A stretch of 64,000 bases of DNA. Source: Pontivivens nitratireducens (GTDB lineage Bacteria; Pseudomonadota; Alphaproteobacteria; Rhodobacterales; Rhodobacteraceae). Position 1 is the first letter of the stretch. Each line of letters starts with the position of its first letter. The stretch spans positions 248,001 to 312,000 of the forward strand of contig NZ_JACJUQ010000002.1 of the NCBI RefSeq assembly GCF_014235845.1, written 5' to 3'. A program made the translations under genes and the position numbers. A model generated the notes under the pieces. The model did no database searches, was not told where the DNA came from, and was given only the letters and a program-made list of their open reading frames with translations. Below, piece by piece: positions 45,001 to 53,501 of the stretch.

Positions 45001-45890
45001 TGCCGCTGTTGCGGGGGGACGAGGTGGAGCACGCGCCCTATGCCGCCGCCGCCGCGACCCCGTGGCCGGGTCCGGTCAACGTGTTCCTGTCGCCATCGCA
45101 AAGTGGCTATGAACTGGCCGGACAGATCGTGCGACAGGCAACCCTCGGCGTGCTAAGGGCACCCTTGCCTACCGCGCGCACCGGGGTGTGGAGCGGTGGC
45201 ATCCTGCGTGTGGAGTTGAGCCACGGTACGTTGGAGGGTCGAACCGCCGAGGCGGTGCTGGACGGGGCGAATGTCGCGGCGCTGCGATACGGCGATTCCG
45301 GCGATTGGGAGGTCGTGCAGTATCGCGACGCCAGGCTGGTGGGTCCGATGACCTATGAGTTGAGCGGATTGCTGCGCGGTCAGGCGGGCACCGAGTTCGT
45401 CATGCCAGAGGCCTGGCCCGAAGGCACGCGGTTCATCGCCCTGGACGGCGCGCCGGTGCAGATTGATCTGCCGTATTCTGCACGTGGACTGGACCGCTAT
45501 CTGCGGATCGGGCCGGCTTCACGCAGTGTGGACAATGCCAGCTACACTACGGAGGTTCATGCCTTCGACGGGGTTGGCCTCAGGCCATATCAGCCGGTGC
45601 ATCTGCGAGGCCGGGGCACGGCCGAGGGGCTGGACGTCAGCTGGATTCGCCGCACCAGGATCGACGGGGATCTGTGGGCGGGGGGCGATGTACCCCTCAA
45701 CGAGGAGCGCGAGGCCTATCTGGTCACGATCGAGAAGGCCGGCACCGTAGTCTTCAGCAAGGAGGTGACAGAGCCACACGCTTTGCTGGACGCCGCCGAT
45801 CTGCCAGCGGCCCCCTATGACATCACGGTCGGGCAGATCTCTGCCCGGTTCGGTATCGGACCCATTGCAAGGATGACACGACATGACTGA
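42051..45890 (+). CDS. GTA protein g15, baseplate multidomain protein (megatron)
   Basis: 1279 residues, the largest gene in the window. It begins with a Gly/Ala membrane-like stretch (LAAAGSAIGGAVGGTVMGL). A middle TIM-barrel glycoside-hydrolase-like domain holds AFCVGSEMRDLL, FIGIDNYMPLSDWR and PIWFTEFGCPAIDKGTNQPN. A phage-tail domain (GDVIELDGLNWRIDRIEERG) and the Rcc01698-like C-terminus follow. In RcGTA it forms the central tail spike that contacts the recipient envelope. Its end overlaps the next gene by eight bases. Confidence 0.95.
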   Translation: MATLLLAAAGSAIGGAVGGTVMGLTGAAIGQAVGATIGSMIDQRIMGAGASTVETGRLDTWRVQGAQEGTALPYIAGRMRLPGQMIWSSRFLETVSKSSGGGGKGSKPKVTQNSYSYSVSFALALCEGRATRIGRIWADGKLVDQSEVEVRFHDGSDTQMPDPVIAAVEGVDAAPAYRGTAYVVFEGLELAKYGNRIPQINVEVYRQPESDAPTLRDRVQAVALIPGTGEYALATEPVSLVHGPGIYETINVNNDTGAADITLSLDHLQGQLPNVASTLLVASWFGSDLRAGQCEITPGVEQVLSEGDRMAWQVSGLNRAEGHQISKTGDRVNYGGTPADAAIIEAIGTLRDRGVEVTFYPFILMDIPQGNGLPDPAGAAEQGAFPWRGRIAVEANGTAAAEGEIAAFFGPATAQDFTIVGDTVRYAGSDFGFARMILHYAHLCKAAGGVAAFCVGSEMRDLLRTRDDTGAYPAVARMITLLAEVRAVLGPDVKLSYAADWSEYYGHHDGDDVIYHLDPLWADANVDFIGIDNYMPLSDWRAGDTHLDAQDGWEAIHDPAYLKSNIEGGEGYDWYYATQADRVAQLRTPIVDAAYGDDHVFRYKDIRNWWARPHFDRPGGVRSNLETAWVPRSKPIWFTEFGCPAIDKGTNQPNVFRDLKSSENAVPYFSTGARDDFIQHQYINAVLDYWNAPENNPISEIYEEPMLRMDRAHVWAWDARPWPDFPNRVGLWSDGVNFATGHWISGRQEMAVLADVVREVCARSGVRAVETGRLYGGVAGMEMRDGQSARAGLQPLMLAYGFDCRERDGVLHFFSRDGLVDADLGDLDPVEDSGPQKVRGPLDEQPDRVRLRYIQSDHDYQSGSVEAALRAGAPLRAETAELPIALGAGQAKSIAERWLAEAVVSRDGMQVSVPPSLLALEPGDVIELDGLNWRIDRIEERGARKLDAIRVEPGVYASAYHPDRLFDAPGLVGAGPVLSEVLDLPLLRGDEVEHAPYAAAAATPWPGPVNVFLSPSQSGYELAGQIVRQATLGVLRAPLPTARTGVWSGGILRVELSHGTLEGRTAEAVLDGANVAALRYGDSGDWEVVQYRDARLVGPMTYELSGLLRGQAGTEFVMPEAWPEGTRFIALDGAPVQIDLPYSARGLDRYLRIGPASRSVDNASYTTEVHAFDGVGLRPYQPVHLRGRGTAEGLDVSWIRRTRIDGDLWAGGDVPLNEEREAYLVTIEKAGTVVFSKEVTEPHALLDAADLPAAPYDITVGQISARFGIGPIARMTRHD

Positions 45891-46599
45891 GACCACGTAT
45901 TTGGGTCTGCCGTTGGTGCAGGCCGCCCAGGCGCAAAAGCACGTGACCGTAAACGAGGCGCTGACCCGGCTGGACGCGATGGTGCAGCTTCGCCTGATGG
46001 CGGTCGATGCGGTGACGCCGCCAGCCGTCGCGGCGGAGGGCGCGGCCTATGCGCTGGGCACGGCACCCACAGGGGACTGGGCCGGGCAGGGCGGACGCAT
46101 TGCCGTGTCGCTGGATGGGCTATGGCACTACGTTTCCGCCGCTGTCGGGTGGCAGGCATGGGACATCGCATCCGGTGTTTCGCGTCGTTTCGACGGCACG
46201 AATTGGGTCGAGGTGGGCGCTACGACCACCCCCGGCGGGGCCTATACGCGTGATGAAGTGATCGAATTCGATCAGACCCTGTTGGGTGCTGCGGTGTCCA
46301 GTGACTTGCCGATTCCGGCCAATACGCAAGTTCTTGGCGTTTCGGCGCGTGTGATCTCAACCCTTTTCGGTTCCGGATTGACGGGGTGGCAACTGGGGGT
46401 CGCCGGGTCGGAAAACCGCTATGGCTCGGGTCTGGGAACGGCGCTCAATTCCTGGGCGCAGGGTCTTACGGGGCAGCCTGTCACCTATTATTCCGACACG
46501 TCCCTGGTGCTGACACCCGAGGGCACGGCGGAGTTCGCTGGGGGTGTCGTGCGGCTGGCAATTCATCTGTCCCGGATCGAACCGCCAAGGGCCGTGTGA
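45883..46599 (+). CDS. DUF2793 protein, probable GTA spike/fibre component
   Basis: 238 residues. YLGLPLVQAAQAQKHVTVNE and ALTRLDAMVQL, with DGLWHYVSAAVGWQAWDIAS, define DUF2793. The second half is a beta-rich domain that could bind a surface glycan. DUF2793 genes are linked to GTA loci, and R. capsulatus encodes its head-spike proteins at a distant site. Here the gene starts inside g15 (8-base overlap), so it is expressed with the tail genes. Confidence 0.82.
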   Translation: MTETTYLGLPLVQAAQAQKHVTVNEALTRLDAMVQLRLMAVDAVTPPAVAAEGAAYALGTAPTGDWAGQGGRIAVSLDGLWHYVSAAVGWQAWDIASGVSRRFDGTNWVEVGATTTPGGAYTRDEVIEFDQTLLGAAVSSDLPIPANTQVLGVSARVISTLFGSGLTGWQLGVAGSENRYGSGLGTALNSWAQGLTGQPVTYYSDTSLVLTPEGTAEFAGGVVRLAIHLSRIEPPRAV

Positions 46600-46672
46600 A
46601 CATCGTGATACGGACATGCTTGATTTTTGCAGCCATTGCGCCGATTTGAGAGGAGAAGTCAGGGAGGGCGAC

Positions 46673-47488
46673 ATGCCTCAGTTAAACACACGCGAAGTTG
46701 CACAAACGCTCGATCCGGTGTGGTCGCGCATCCGCGATGAGGCTTCGGCCATGGTCGCGGATGAGCCCAGGCTGGCGGGACTGGTTCATGCGAGTGTCCT
46801 GAATCGCCGGACCTTCGAGGACGCGCTGTGCTACAGGCTGGGGCAAAAGCTGGCCTCGGGCGAAATGACCGAAGGGCTGGTTCGCGAGATCATGACGGAG
46901 GCGCATGATGCCGATCCCGAACTGGGACGCATCGCACGCACCGACGCCGTCGCCGTGCTGGAGCGCGATCCGGCCTGCCACAGGTTGATCCAGCCGCTGA
47001 TGTTCTTCAAGGGTTATCAGGCGGTGCAGGCCCATCGCGTGGCACGGCATCTGTGGATACACGGGCGCGTGGACATGGCCTATTTCTTTCAGATGCGAAC
47101 GTCCGAAGTCTTTGGCGTCGATATCCACCCCGGCGCGCGGATCGGTCAGGGCGTGATGATAGACCATGCCCATTCGATCGTGATCGGGGAAACCGCAGTC
47201 GTGGGCGACAACGTGTCCATGTTGCACTCCGTCACGCTGGGGGGCACCGGCAAGGAAGACGGCGACCGCCATCCCAAGATCGCACACGGCGTATTGATCG
47301 GTGCCGGAGCGGCCATTCTGGGCAACATCACGGTGGGTCATTGCAGTCGTATCGCTGCGGGTTCCGTCGTGTTGGAGTCGGTCGCACCGTGCAAGACGGT
47401 GGCAGGAGTCCCGGCGCGTGTGGTTGGAGAGGCGGGATGCGATCAGCCAGCCGTCTCCATGAACCATTTGTTGAACACGACTGTGTGA
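46673..47488 (+). CDS. cysE: Serine O-acetyltransferase
   Basis: 271 residues. Makes O-acetylserine for cysteine synthesis. The N-terminal helical part (DPVWSRIRDEASAMVADEP) precedes the left-handed beta-helix with HPGARIGQGVMIDHAHSIVI, HSVTLGGTGKEDGDRHPK and AAGSVVLESVAPCKTVAGVP. AGGGAGGG precedes the ATG at 46673. It is the first non-GTA gene after the cluster. Confidence 0.95.
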   Translation: MPQLNTREVAQTLDPVWSRIRDEASAMVADEPRLAGLVHASVLNRRTFEDALCYRLGQKLASGEMTEGLVREIMTEAHDADPELGRIARTDAVAVLERDPACHRLIQPLMFFKGYQAVQAHRVARHLWIHGRVDMAYFFQMRTSEVFGVDIHPGARIGQGVMIDHAHSIVIGETAVVGDNVSMLHSVTLGGTGKEDGDRHPKIAHGVLIGAGAAILGNITVGHCSRIAAGSVVLESVAPCKTVAGVPARVVGEAGCDQPAVSMNHLLNTTV

Positions 47489-47553
47489 ATTCACATTTCC
47501 CAGCGTGCGGAAACGTCGCATTAGGCAGGTGTGTTGTTCTTGAAAGGGTCGAG

Positions 47554-49044
47554 ATGAAGTTTTTGTTCGCCGGTGTTTCCGGCCTTGCCTTGCTCGCCAC
47601 CAGTCCTGCCTATGCCGTACTGACGCCTGCGGACGTCACCGATCGGTTGGAAGCTATGGCGGCGCTGGCGGATGGTGCGATCCAGTATGATCTGGAAACG
47701 CGCGAAGATGGCAGTGTCGTTCTGCGCGATATCCTGATCCTTGACCTCGACGATAAACCGCTGCTGCGCCAGACGCAGGGAGAAATCGTATTCGCGCCCA
47801 TTTTGAACGACGATTTCGAAGTCGATGTTCAGGGGCTGGAAGCGTTGAGCTTCGATCTGATGGAGGATGGCGATCAAATGGGTGAGGTATCGATCACCCA
47901 CGACGATTACACCTATCAGATGCGGGGTTCGGCAGAGCTGGTGGAGAGCGTCTATACGGTAAGTCGTGCAACGGTCGACATGTCCAACGATGGTGTTGCT
48001 GACGTGCCGGCCTTTACCGCATCGCTCATCGGCGAAGGCATCACCTCGGAGATGGTGAGCAATTTCGCGCGGAGCGAGGGAAGCATGTCCACCCGGATCG
48101 AGCGGGTGACGACCGAGAGCTTGACTTCCCAGGCACAGGGTGGCGTGAGTACCCGAGCGTTGTCTGTTTACGAAGACACGGCCTATCAGGCGGAGTGGGC
48201 AGGCATGCCGCTGGCGGAGCGTCTCGCCGGTTTGCGTGCCGAGGAGCTTCCGCCAGTGCTCAAGCAGGATTCCTTTGCTGTCAGCGGGACGTCCGGGCAG
48301 GCTCGATCTGCCTCGGAAATGACGAATCGCGGTGGGGCGACGATTTTGACGGATGCCAGTACGGGGGCCTCCGCCTTCAATGCCGAGCTGAAAGAGGGTC
48401 AGTTGACCGCGCAGATCAGTGGTGAGGACATGGTTATGACACTTACCGGCACCGTATTGCCCTTTCCAAAGGCGTCGGTTTCTCTTGCGGGGCTCGATAC
48501 GTCCCTGTCTATACCAGTGATGGTTGAGAAGGGTACCGCGAACGGAGCGTACAGCTTGCGCCTGGATCGGCTGTCGGTTTCGGACAATGTCTGGAGTATG
48601 GTGGATCCACAAGGACAACTGCCTCGCGACCCTGCCGACCTCGTCCTGGATCTGGCGTTTGGCGGGCAATTCGAGGATGGATTGTTCGCGCAGATGTCCG
48701 AAATTGAGCAGGACATCAGTCGCCTCAAGTTTGAGAGTCTGGATATTAACGAGTTGTCGCTGTCCGCGATCGGGGTTGATCTGGTGGCAGAGGGTGCGTT
48801 TACCTTCGATAACTCGCAAGGCGAAACCGTGCCGCAAGGCAGCATGAACGCGGAGGTGTCAGGCCTGGACGGAGTTATAGCCACCTTGGCTGGTATGGGT
48901 GTGCTACCGCCTGAGATCATGATGAGTGCACGGATGCTGATGGGGCTGATGTTGGTGCCGGGGGACCGGCCGGATACGTATACCTCGGTCATTGAGGTAG
49001 CACCTGACGGAACGGTCAGTGCGAACGGTGTGCCGCTGCAATAG
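47554..49044 (+). CDS. Exported DUF2125 protein
   Basis: 496 residues starting with a signal peptide (MKFLFAGVSGLALLATSPAYA). The mature part is a long beta-rich domain of the DUF2125 type (GEIVFAPILNDDFEVDVQ, VLPFPKASVSLAGLDTSLSI, AEVSGLDGVIATLAGMGVL). Function unknown; probably periplasmic. AAAGGG precedes the ATG at 47554. Confidence 0.8.
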   Translation: MKFLFAGVSGLALLATSPAYAVLTPADVTDRLEAMAALADGAIQYDLETREDGSVVLRDILILDLDDKPLLRQTQGEIVFAPILNDDFEVDVQGLEALSFDLMEDGDQMGEVSITHDDYTYQMRGSAELVESVYTVSRATVDMSNDGVADVPAFTASLIGEGITSEMVSNFARSEGSMSTRIERVTTESLTSQAQGGVSTRALSVYEDTAYQAEWAGMPLAERLAGLRAEELPPVLKQDSFAVSGTSGQARSASEMTNRGGATILTDASTGASAFNAELKEGQLTAQISGEDMVMTLTGTVLPFPKASVSLAGLDTSLSIPVMVEKGTANGAYSLRLDRLSVSDNVWSMVDPQGQLPRDPADLVLDLAFGGQFEDGLFAQMSEIEQDISRLKFESLDINELSLSAIGVDLVAEGAFTFDNSQGETVPQGSMNAEVSGLDGVIATLAGMGVLPPEIMMSARMLMGLMLVPGDRPDTYTSVIEVAPDGTVSANGVPLQ

Positions 49045-49074
49045 ACCCCACCGAACGCTGCAGTGTGAACGAAA

Positions 49075-49106
49075 AAAGGCCGCTTCCTCAAAGGGAAGCG
49101 GCCTTT
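49075..49106. terminator. Bidirectional terminator between DUF2125 and pdhC
   Basis: A perfect 13-bp stem (AAAGGCCGCTTCC / GGAAGCGGCCTTT) with a six-base loop. On the minus strand it is followed by a run of six Ts, so it is strongest for the pdh operon; on the plus strand the stem itself ends in TTT. Confidence 0.88.
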
Positions 49107-49128
49107 CCAGATCTTGCTCGGCGCCCAA

Positions 49129-50493
49129 TCAGGCAAGCATCGTGATGGGATCCTCAAGGTTCTCCTTGACCGCGGCGAGGAATTCCGCCCCGAGCGCACC
49201 GTCGATGACCCGGTGATCGACCGAGAGGGTGACGCTCATCACCGTGGCGGTGGTCAGCTCCCCATCCTTGCCCACGACAGGCTTCTTCACGCCCGCTCCG
49301 ACGGCCAGGATCGAGGCGTGCGGCGGGTTGATGACGGCGTCGAAATTCTCCACCCCCATCATGCCCAGATTCGAAATCGCGAACGTGCCACCCTGATATT
49401 CGTGCGGTGCAAGTTTGCGATCACGCGCACGACCGGCCAGATCCTTCATTTCTTTTGACAAGGCGCTGAGGCTCTTGCTGTCGGCATCGCGCAGAACCGG
49501 AGTGAAAAGGCCACCCTCGATCGCCACGGCGACGGCCACGTCCGACGGCTTCAGCTTCAGAATCCGGTCGCCTGCCCAGACGGCGTTGCAATCCGGGACC
49601 TGCTGAAGTGCGTTCGCACAGGCCTTGATGATGAAGTCGTTGACCGACAGCTTGACGCCCTTGGCCTCCAACCCCTTGTTGAGCTGGCTACGGAATTTTA
49701 TCAGCGCGTCGAGATGTATGTCGCGGCGCAGATAGAAATGCGGAACCGTCTGCTTCGCTTCTGTCAGGCGGGCGGCGATGGTCTTGCGCATACCGTCGAG
49801 TTTGACTTCCTCGTAGTCGCGATCCGCGTACATCTTCGCCACGGTTTCGGCGGACATGCCCTGAACTGGCGCGCCCCCCTTCGGAGCCATCTTTTCAGTA
49901 GGTGCTGCCTTGTCCTCGGACGCGGCCTTCTTCGGCTGCGCCGTGGCATTTTCCACGTCGGATTTCACAATGCGGCCATGGGGGCCGGACCCGGTGATCT
50001 CGCTCAGATCCAGACCCTTGTCCGCTGCGATCCGGCGTGCGAGCGGCGTGGCGAAAAGGCGCTCGCCATCCTTCGATTTAGCGGGTGCAGTTTTTGGGGC
50101 CGAGTCAGGGGCAGGGGCCGGCTTGGCGGCATCGTCATCGCGGCCGTATCCCTTCGCCGGTTCGACTTCCTTGGGAGCCTCAGCCGGGGCGGCGTTCGAA
50201 GAGGACTCTTCTGAAGGGGCCGAAGCATCGTCGATATCGTCGGCGCTTTCCCCTTCCTCCAGCAGGACGGCGATCAGGTCGTTGACCTTCACGCCCTCCG
50301 TGCCCTCCTCGACCACGATCTTGCCGATCGTGCCTTCGTCCACGGCCTCGAACTCCATCGTGGCCTTGTCTGTCTCAATCTCCGCGATGACGTCGCCGGA
50401 GGAGACACTGTCTCCCTCCTTGACGACCCATTTCGCGAGTGTGCCTTCCTCCATCGTTGGGGAAAGCGCAGGCATCAGAATGTTGATGGGCAT
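49129..50493 (-). CDS. pdhC: Pyruvate dehydrogenase complex E2, dihydrolipoamide acetyltransferase
   Basis: 454 residues. The N-terminal lipoyl domain (about 1-85) has the lipoylated Lys in [18 protein letters not shown] long Ala/Pro/Glu linker leads to the E1/E3-binding domain (FATPLARRIAADKGLDLSEI) and the catalytic domain with VPHFYLRRDIHLDAL and the His of LSVDHRVIDGALGAEF. GGAAGGGG precedes the ATG. It is last in the pdhA-pdhB-pdhC operon. Confidence 0.96.
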   Translation of the reverse strand: MPINILMPALSPTMEEGTLAKWVVKEGDSVSSGDVIAEIETDKATMEFEAVDEGTIGKIVVEEGTEGVKVNDLIAVLLEEGESADDIDDASAPSEESSSNAAPAEAPKEVEPAKGYGRDDDAAKPAPAPDSAPKTAPAKSKDGERLFATPLARRIAADKGLDLSEITGSGPHGRIVKSDVENATAQPKKAASEDKAAPTEKMAPKGGAPVQGMSAETVAKMYADRDYEEVKLDGMRKTIAARLTEAKQTVPHFYLRRDIHLDALIKFRSQLNKGLEAKGVKLSVNDFIIKACANALQQVPDCNAVWAGDRILKLKPSDVAVAVAIEGGLFTPVLRDADSKSLSALSKEMKDLAGRARDRKLAPHEYQGGTFAISNLGMMGVENFDAVINPPHASILAVGAGVKKPVVGKDGELTTATVMSVTLSVDHRVIDGALGAEFLAAVKENLEDPITMLA

Positions 50494-50506
50494 GTTTTCC
50501 CCTTCC

Positions 50507-51895
50507 TTACTTGTAGGTCACGGCACGAACTGCGTCGATCACCTCTTGAGTGGTGGTCAGCGCGTGCTTTTCGAGATTTGCGGCATAGGGCATCGGCACG
50601 TCCTTGCCCGTGCATGACAGGACCGGCGCGTCGAGGTAGTCGAACGCCTCCGCCATGATATGGGCGGCCAGATGGTTCGACATCGACGCGACGGGGAAGC
50701 CTTCCTCGACGGTGACGCAGCGGTTGGTCTTCTTCACCGAGTTGATGACCGTCGCGTAGTCGATGGGTCGCAGCGTGCGCAGGTCGATCACCTCAGCCGA
50801 GATATCCATTTCGGTCAGCGCGTCCGCTGCCTCCAGCGCATATGTCATGCCGATGCCCCAGCTGACGATGGTCACGTCCGTGCCCTCGCGCCAGATCTTC
50901 GCCTTGCCGAACGGAATGGTGAAATCGTCGATCTCCGGCACGTCGAACGTTTTGCCGTAGAGGATTTCGTTTTCGAGGAAGATCACCGGATTGGGATCGC
51001 GGATCGCCGTTTTCAGCAGGCCCTTCGCGTCGGCGGCGGAGTAGGGTTGCACGACCTTGAGACCCGGAATGCTGGAATACCACGCCGCGTAATCCTGCGA
51101 GTGTTGCGCACCCACGCGCGCTGCAGCACCGTTCGGGCCGCGGAACACGATGGGACAGCCCATCTGACCGCCGGACATGTACAGCGTCTTGGCGGCAGAG
51201 TTGATGATCTGATCGATCGCTTGCATGGCGAAGTTGAAGGTCATGAACTCCACGATCGGGTTCAGTCCGCCGAACGCGGCACCGACGGCAAGGCCGGTGA
51301 AACCATGCTCGGTGATCGGGGTGTCGATCACGCGCTTCGCGCCGAATTCGTCGAGCAGGCCCTGGCTGATCTTGTAGGCGCCCTGATACTCAGCCACCTC
51401 CTCCCCCATCAGGAAAACATTCTCGGACCGGCGCATTTCCTCGGCCATTGCATCGCGCAGGGCCTCACGGACGGTTTGTGATTTGAAGCTGGTCCCCTCG
51501 GGCACGTCCGGCGTCGGGGCGGGCGTATCCGCCGCAGGTTTTGCGGCGGCGGGAGCTTTCTCATGTTCGATTTCTGAAGACGCGTCCTCTTGCGGTTCTG
51601 CCTTCTCCTCCGGGGCCGCCGCAGGGGCGGCATCCGCAGCGGAGGCATCCTCGCCTTCCTCCAGCAGAATGGCGATGGGGGTGTTTACCTTGACGCCCTC
51701 GGCGCCCTCCTCGATCAGGATCTTGCCGATCGTGCCTTCGTCCGCGGCCTCGAACTCCATCGTGGCCTTGTCCGTCTCGATCTCCGCGATCACGTCGCCG
51801 GAGGAGACGCTGTCCCCCTCCTTGACGACCCATTTCGCGAGTGTGCCTTCCTCCATTGTCGGGGAAAGCGCGGGCATCAGGATCTCGATGGTCAT
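50507..51895 (-). CDS. pdhB: Pyruvate dehydrogenase E1 beta subunit with N-terminal lipoyl domain
   Basis: 462 residues. The first 80 or so are a lipoyl domain ([19 protein letters not shown], Lys in [11 protein letters not shown]), followed by an acidic linker and the E1-beta transketolase domain ([59 protein letters not shown]). A lipoyl domain on E1-beta is known in alphaproteobacteria. The start overlaps the pdhA stop (ATGA). Confidence 0.96.
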   Translation of the reverse strand: MTIEILMPALSPTMEEGTLAKWVVKEGDSVSSGDVIAEIETDKATMEFEAADEGTIGKILIEEGAEGVKVNTPIAILLEEGEDASAADAAPAAAPEEKAEPQEDASSEIEHEKAPAAAKPAADTPAPTPDVPEGTSFKSQTVREALRDAMAEEMRRSENVFLMGEEVAEYQGAYKISQGLLDEFGAKRVIDTPITEHGFTGLAVGAAFGGLNPIVEFMTFNFAMQAIDQIINSAAKTLYMSGGQMGCPIVFRGPNGAAARVGAQHSQDYAAWYSSIPGLKVVQPYSAADAKGLLKTAIRDPNPVIFLENEILYGKTFDVPEIDDFTIPFGKAKIWREGTDVTIVSWGIGMTYALEAADALTEMDISAEVIDLRTLRPIDYATVINSVKKTNRCVTVEEGFPVASMSNHLAAHIMAEAFDYLDAPVLSCTGKDVPMPYAANLEKHALTTTQEVIDAVRAVTYK

Positions 51896-52911
51896 ACTGC
51901 TGCCTCCTGCGGAAGTTCGTCGGCGTAAATATCGGACCACAGCTCTTCGAGCGCGGGTTCCGGGCTTTCCTGCGCGAACTTGGCGGATTCATTGATGATC
52001 GCCTTGATCTCCTTGTCCACGTCCTTCAGTTCATCCTCGCTTGCGTGATTTCCGGTCAGCAGCATCGCCTTGATGCCCTCGATCGGGTCGCGTTCCTCGC
52101 GCATTTTCTGCACTTCCTCACGTGTGCGGTATTTCGCGGGATCGGACATGGAGTGGCCACGGTAGCGGTATGTCTTCACTTCCAGAATATACGGCCCTTT
52201 GCCCGCGCGGCAGTGGGCGACGGCGGTTTCACCGGCTTCCTTGACTGCCAGAACGTCCATGCCGTCCACCTCACGCCCCTCGATACCGAAGGCTGCGCCC
52301 CGCTCCCAATACGAAGGGGAGTGGGTGGAGCGTTGCACCGAGGTGCCCATCGCATACTGGTTGTTCTCGATGACGAAAATCACCGGCAAGTCCCACAGCG
52401 CGGCCATGTTGTAGGTCTCGTAGACCTGACCCTGGTTCGCCGCCCCGTCACCGAAATAGGCGAAGGAAACGGTGTCCTCGCCCTTGTACTTATTGGCGAA
52501 AGCCAGTCCGGCGCCGATCGGCACCTGGGCCGCGACGATGCCGTGCCCGCCGTAGAATTTCTTCTCCTCCGAGAACATGTGCATCGAGCCACCCTTGCCA
52601 CGGGAATAGCCGCCCTCGCGGCCGGTAAGCTCTGCCATCACGCCCTTGGGGTCCATGCCGCAGGCCAGCATGTGACCGTGATCGCGATAGGAGGTCACGC
52701 GGCTGTCGCCCTCCTTCGCTGCGGCTTCCAGCCCGACGACCACCGCTTCCTGACCGATATAAAGATGACAGAACCCGCCGATCAGGCCCATGCCGTAAAG
52801 CTGGCCCGCCTTTTCTTCGAATCGCCGGATCAGGAGCATGTCGCGATAATAGGCGAGCAATTCCTCCCTGGACGCGTTGGGGCGCTTGGCCGCCGCCTTT
52901 CGTGTCGCCAT
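51892..52911 (-). CDS. pdhA: Pyruvate dehydrogenase E1 alpha subunit
   Basis: 339 residues. The thiamine-diphosphate site is [15 protein letters not shown]...NNQYAMGTS (GDG-x-NN motif). [20 protein letters not shown] and the phospholoop-like [15 protein letters not shown] are family marks. GAGGAGACG precedes the ATG. A 14-bp palindrome lies 20 bases upstream. Confidence 0.96.
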   Translation of the reverse strand: MATRKAAAKRPNASREELLAYYRDMLLIRRFEEKAGQLYGMGLIGGFCHLYIGQEAVVVGLEAAAKEGDSRVTSYRDHGHMLACGMDPKGVMAELTGREGGYSRGKGGSMHMFSEEKKFYGGHGIVAAQVPIGAGLAFANKYKGEDTVSFAYFGDGAANQGQVYETYNMAALWDLPVIFVIENNQYAMGTSVQRSTHSPSYWERGAAFGIEGREVDGMDVLAVKEAGETAVAHCRAGKGPYILEVKTYRYRGHSMSDPAKYRTREEVQKMREERDPIEGIKAMLLTGNHASEDELKDVDKEIKAIINESAKFAQESPEPALEELWSDIYADELPQEAAV

Positions 52912-52930
52912 GAAACGTCTCCTCAGACTC

Positions 52931-52973
52931 GTTTGATATCAAACTACCCTAGCTTAACGTGGGGTTACATCAA
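52931..52973 (-). promoter_or_regulatory. Predicted pdhA promoter with palindromic operator
   Basis: On the minus strand TTGATG (52973-52968), a 16-base spacer and TAGGGT (52951-52946), followed at once by the perfect 14-bp palindrome GTTTGATATCAAAC (52944-52931) over the likely start point. The position suggests a repressor or activator site for the pdh operon. Confidence 0.5.
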
Positions 52974-53029
52974 TAGCACCCATAAATTTCAGGTGGATCA
53001 ATGTCGAGGGTCGTCAAAGGATTTCGGTG

Positions 53030-53359
53030 TCAGCGGATCAAAATTTCGTCAGGCCGAACCAGCCCCAGAACCAGCCGTGCCCGCTCATCCAGCAGGTCAA
53101 GGTCAAGGTAGTCGCTCGACAGTCTGTGCGTGCGGTTTTCCAACTCGCCACGCTCCTGCCGCAGGCTGGCCAGCGTGACGTTAAGATCGCGAATGTCCTC
53201 ATGCACCGTGGCCAGGCGGGTCATGCCGTGATTGCCCTGCAGGGCGATGAACGCGAAATAGATTATCAGTCCCAGCGCACCGAGCGAAAATGCCGCGTCG
53301 CTCAACGCACGGGCCGGAATGCTGGATGGTTTGACCACGGAATTACCAGACGACTGCAA
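53030..53359 (-). CDS. FtsB/DivIC-like septum formation protein
   Basis: 109 residues. A short N-terminus, one membrane helix (FSLGALGLIIYFAFIAL), then a coiled coil (DIRDLNVTLASLRQERGELE) and LSSDYLDLDLLDERARLVLG, the usual FtsB/DivIC plan. It acts in the divisome with FtsL and FtsQ. The predicted start is a TTG at 53359 with a weak ribosome site; a GTG at 53338 is possible. Confidence 0.82.
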   Translation of the reverse strand: MQSSGNSVVKPSSIPARALSDAAFSLGALGLIIYFAFIALQGNHGMTRLATVHEDIRDLNVTLASLRQERGELENRTHRLSSDYLDLDLLDERARLVLGLVRPDEILIR

Positions 53360-53471
53360 AGACTGAATTTTCTTACAGCGACTATGGCAAATTCAGAATC
53401 GTCTGTGAAACACTTTCGGCGTGAAAACACTCAGACTGGTATTTTCGCTACACTTGCGGGCAGCTTGGGGT

Positions 53472-53495
53472 GGGGCGGCCTGTACCGGCCGCCCC
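53472..53495 (-). terminator. GC-rich hairpin after the aldolase gene
   Basis: A 9-bp stem (GGGGCGGCC / GGCCGCCCC) with a 6-base loop lies 7 bases after the stop of the aldolase gene on the minus strand. There is no T run, so this is a tentative terminator. Confidence 0.4.
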
Positions 53496-53501
53496 GTTGG
53501 A

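Noticed and set aside
32163-46599. Complete inducible prophage
   Set aside because: No integrase, repressor, replication or lysis genes and no attachment repeats; the gene order is that of a gene transfer agent.
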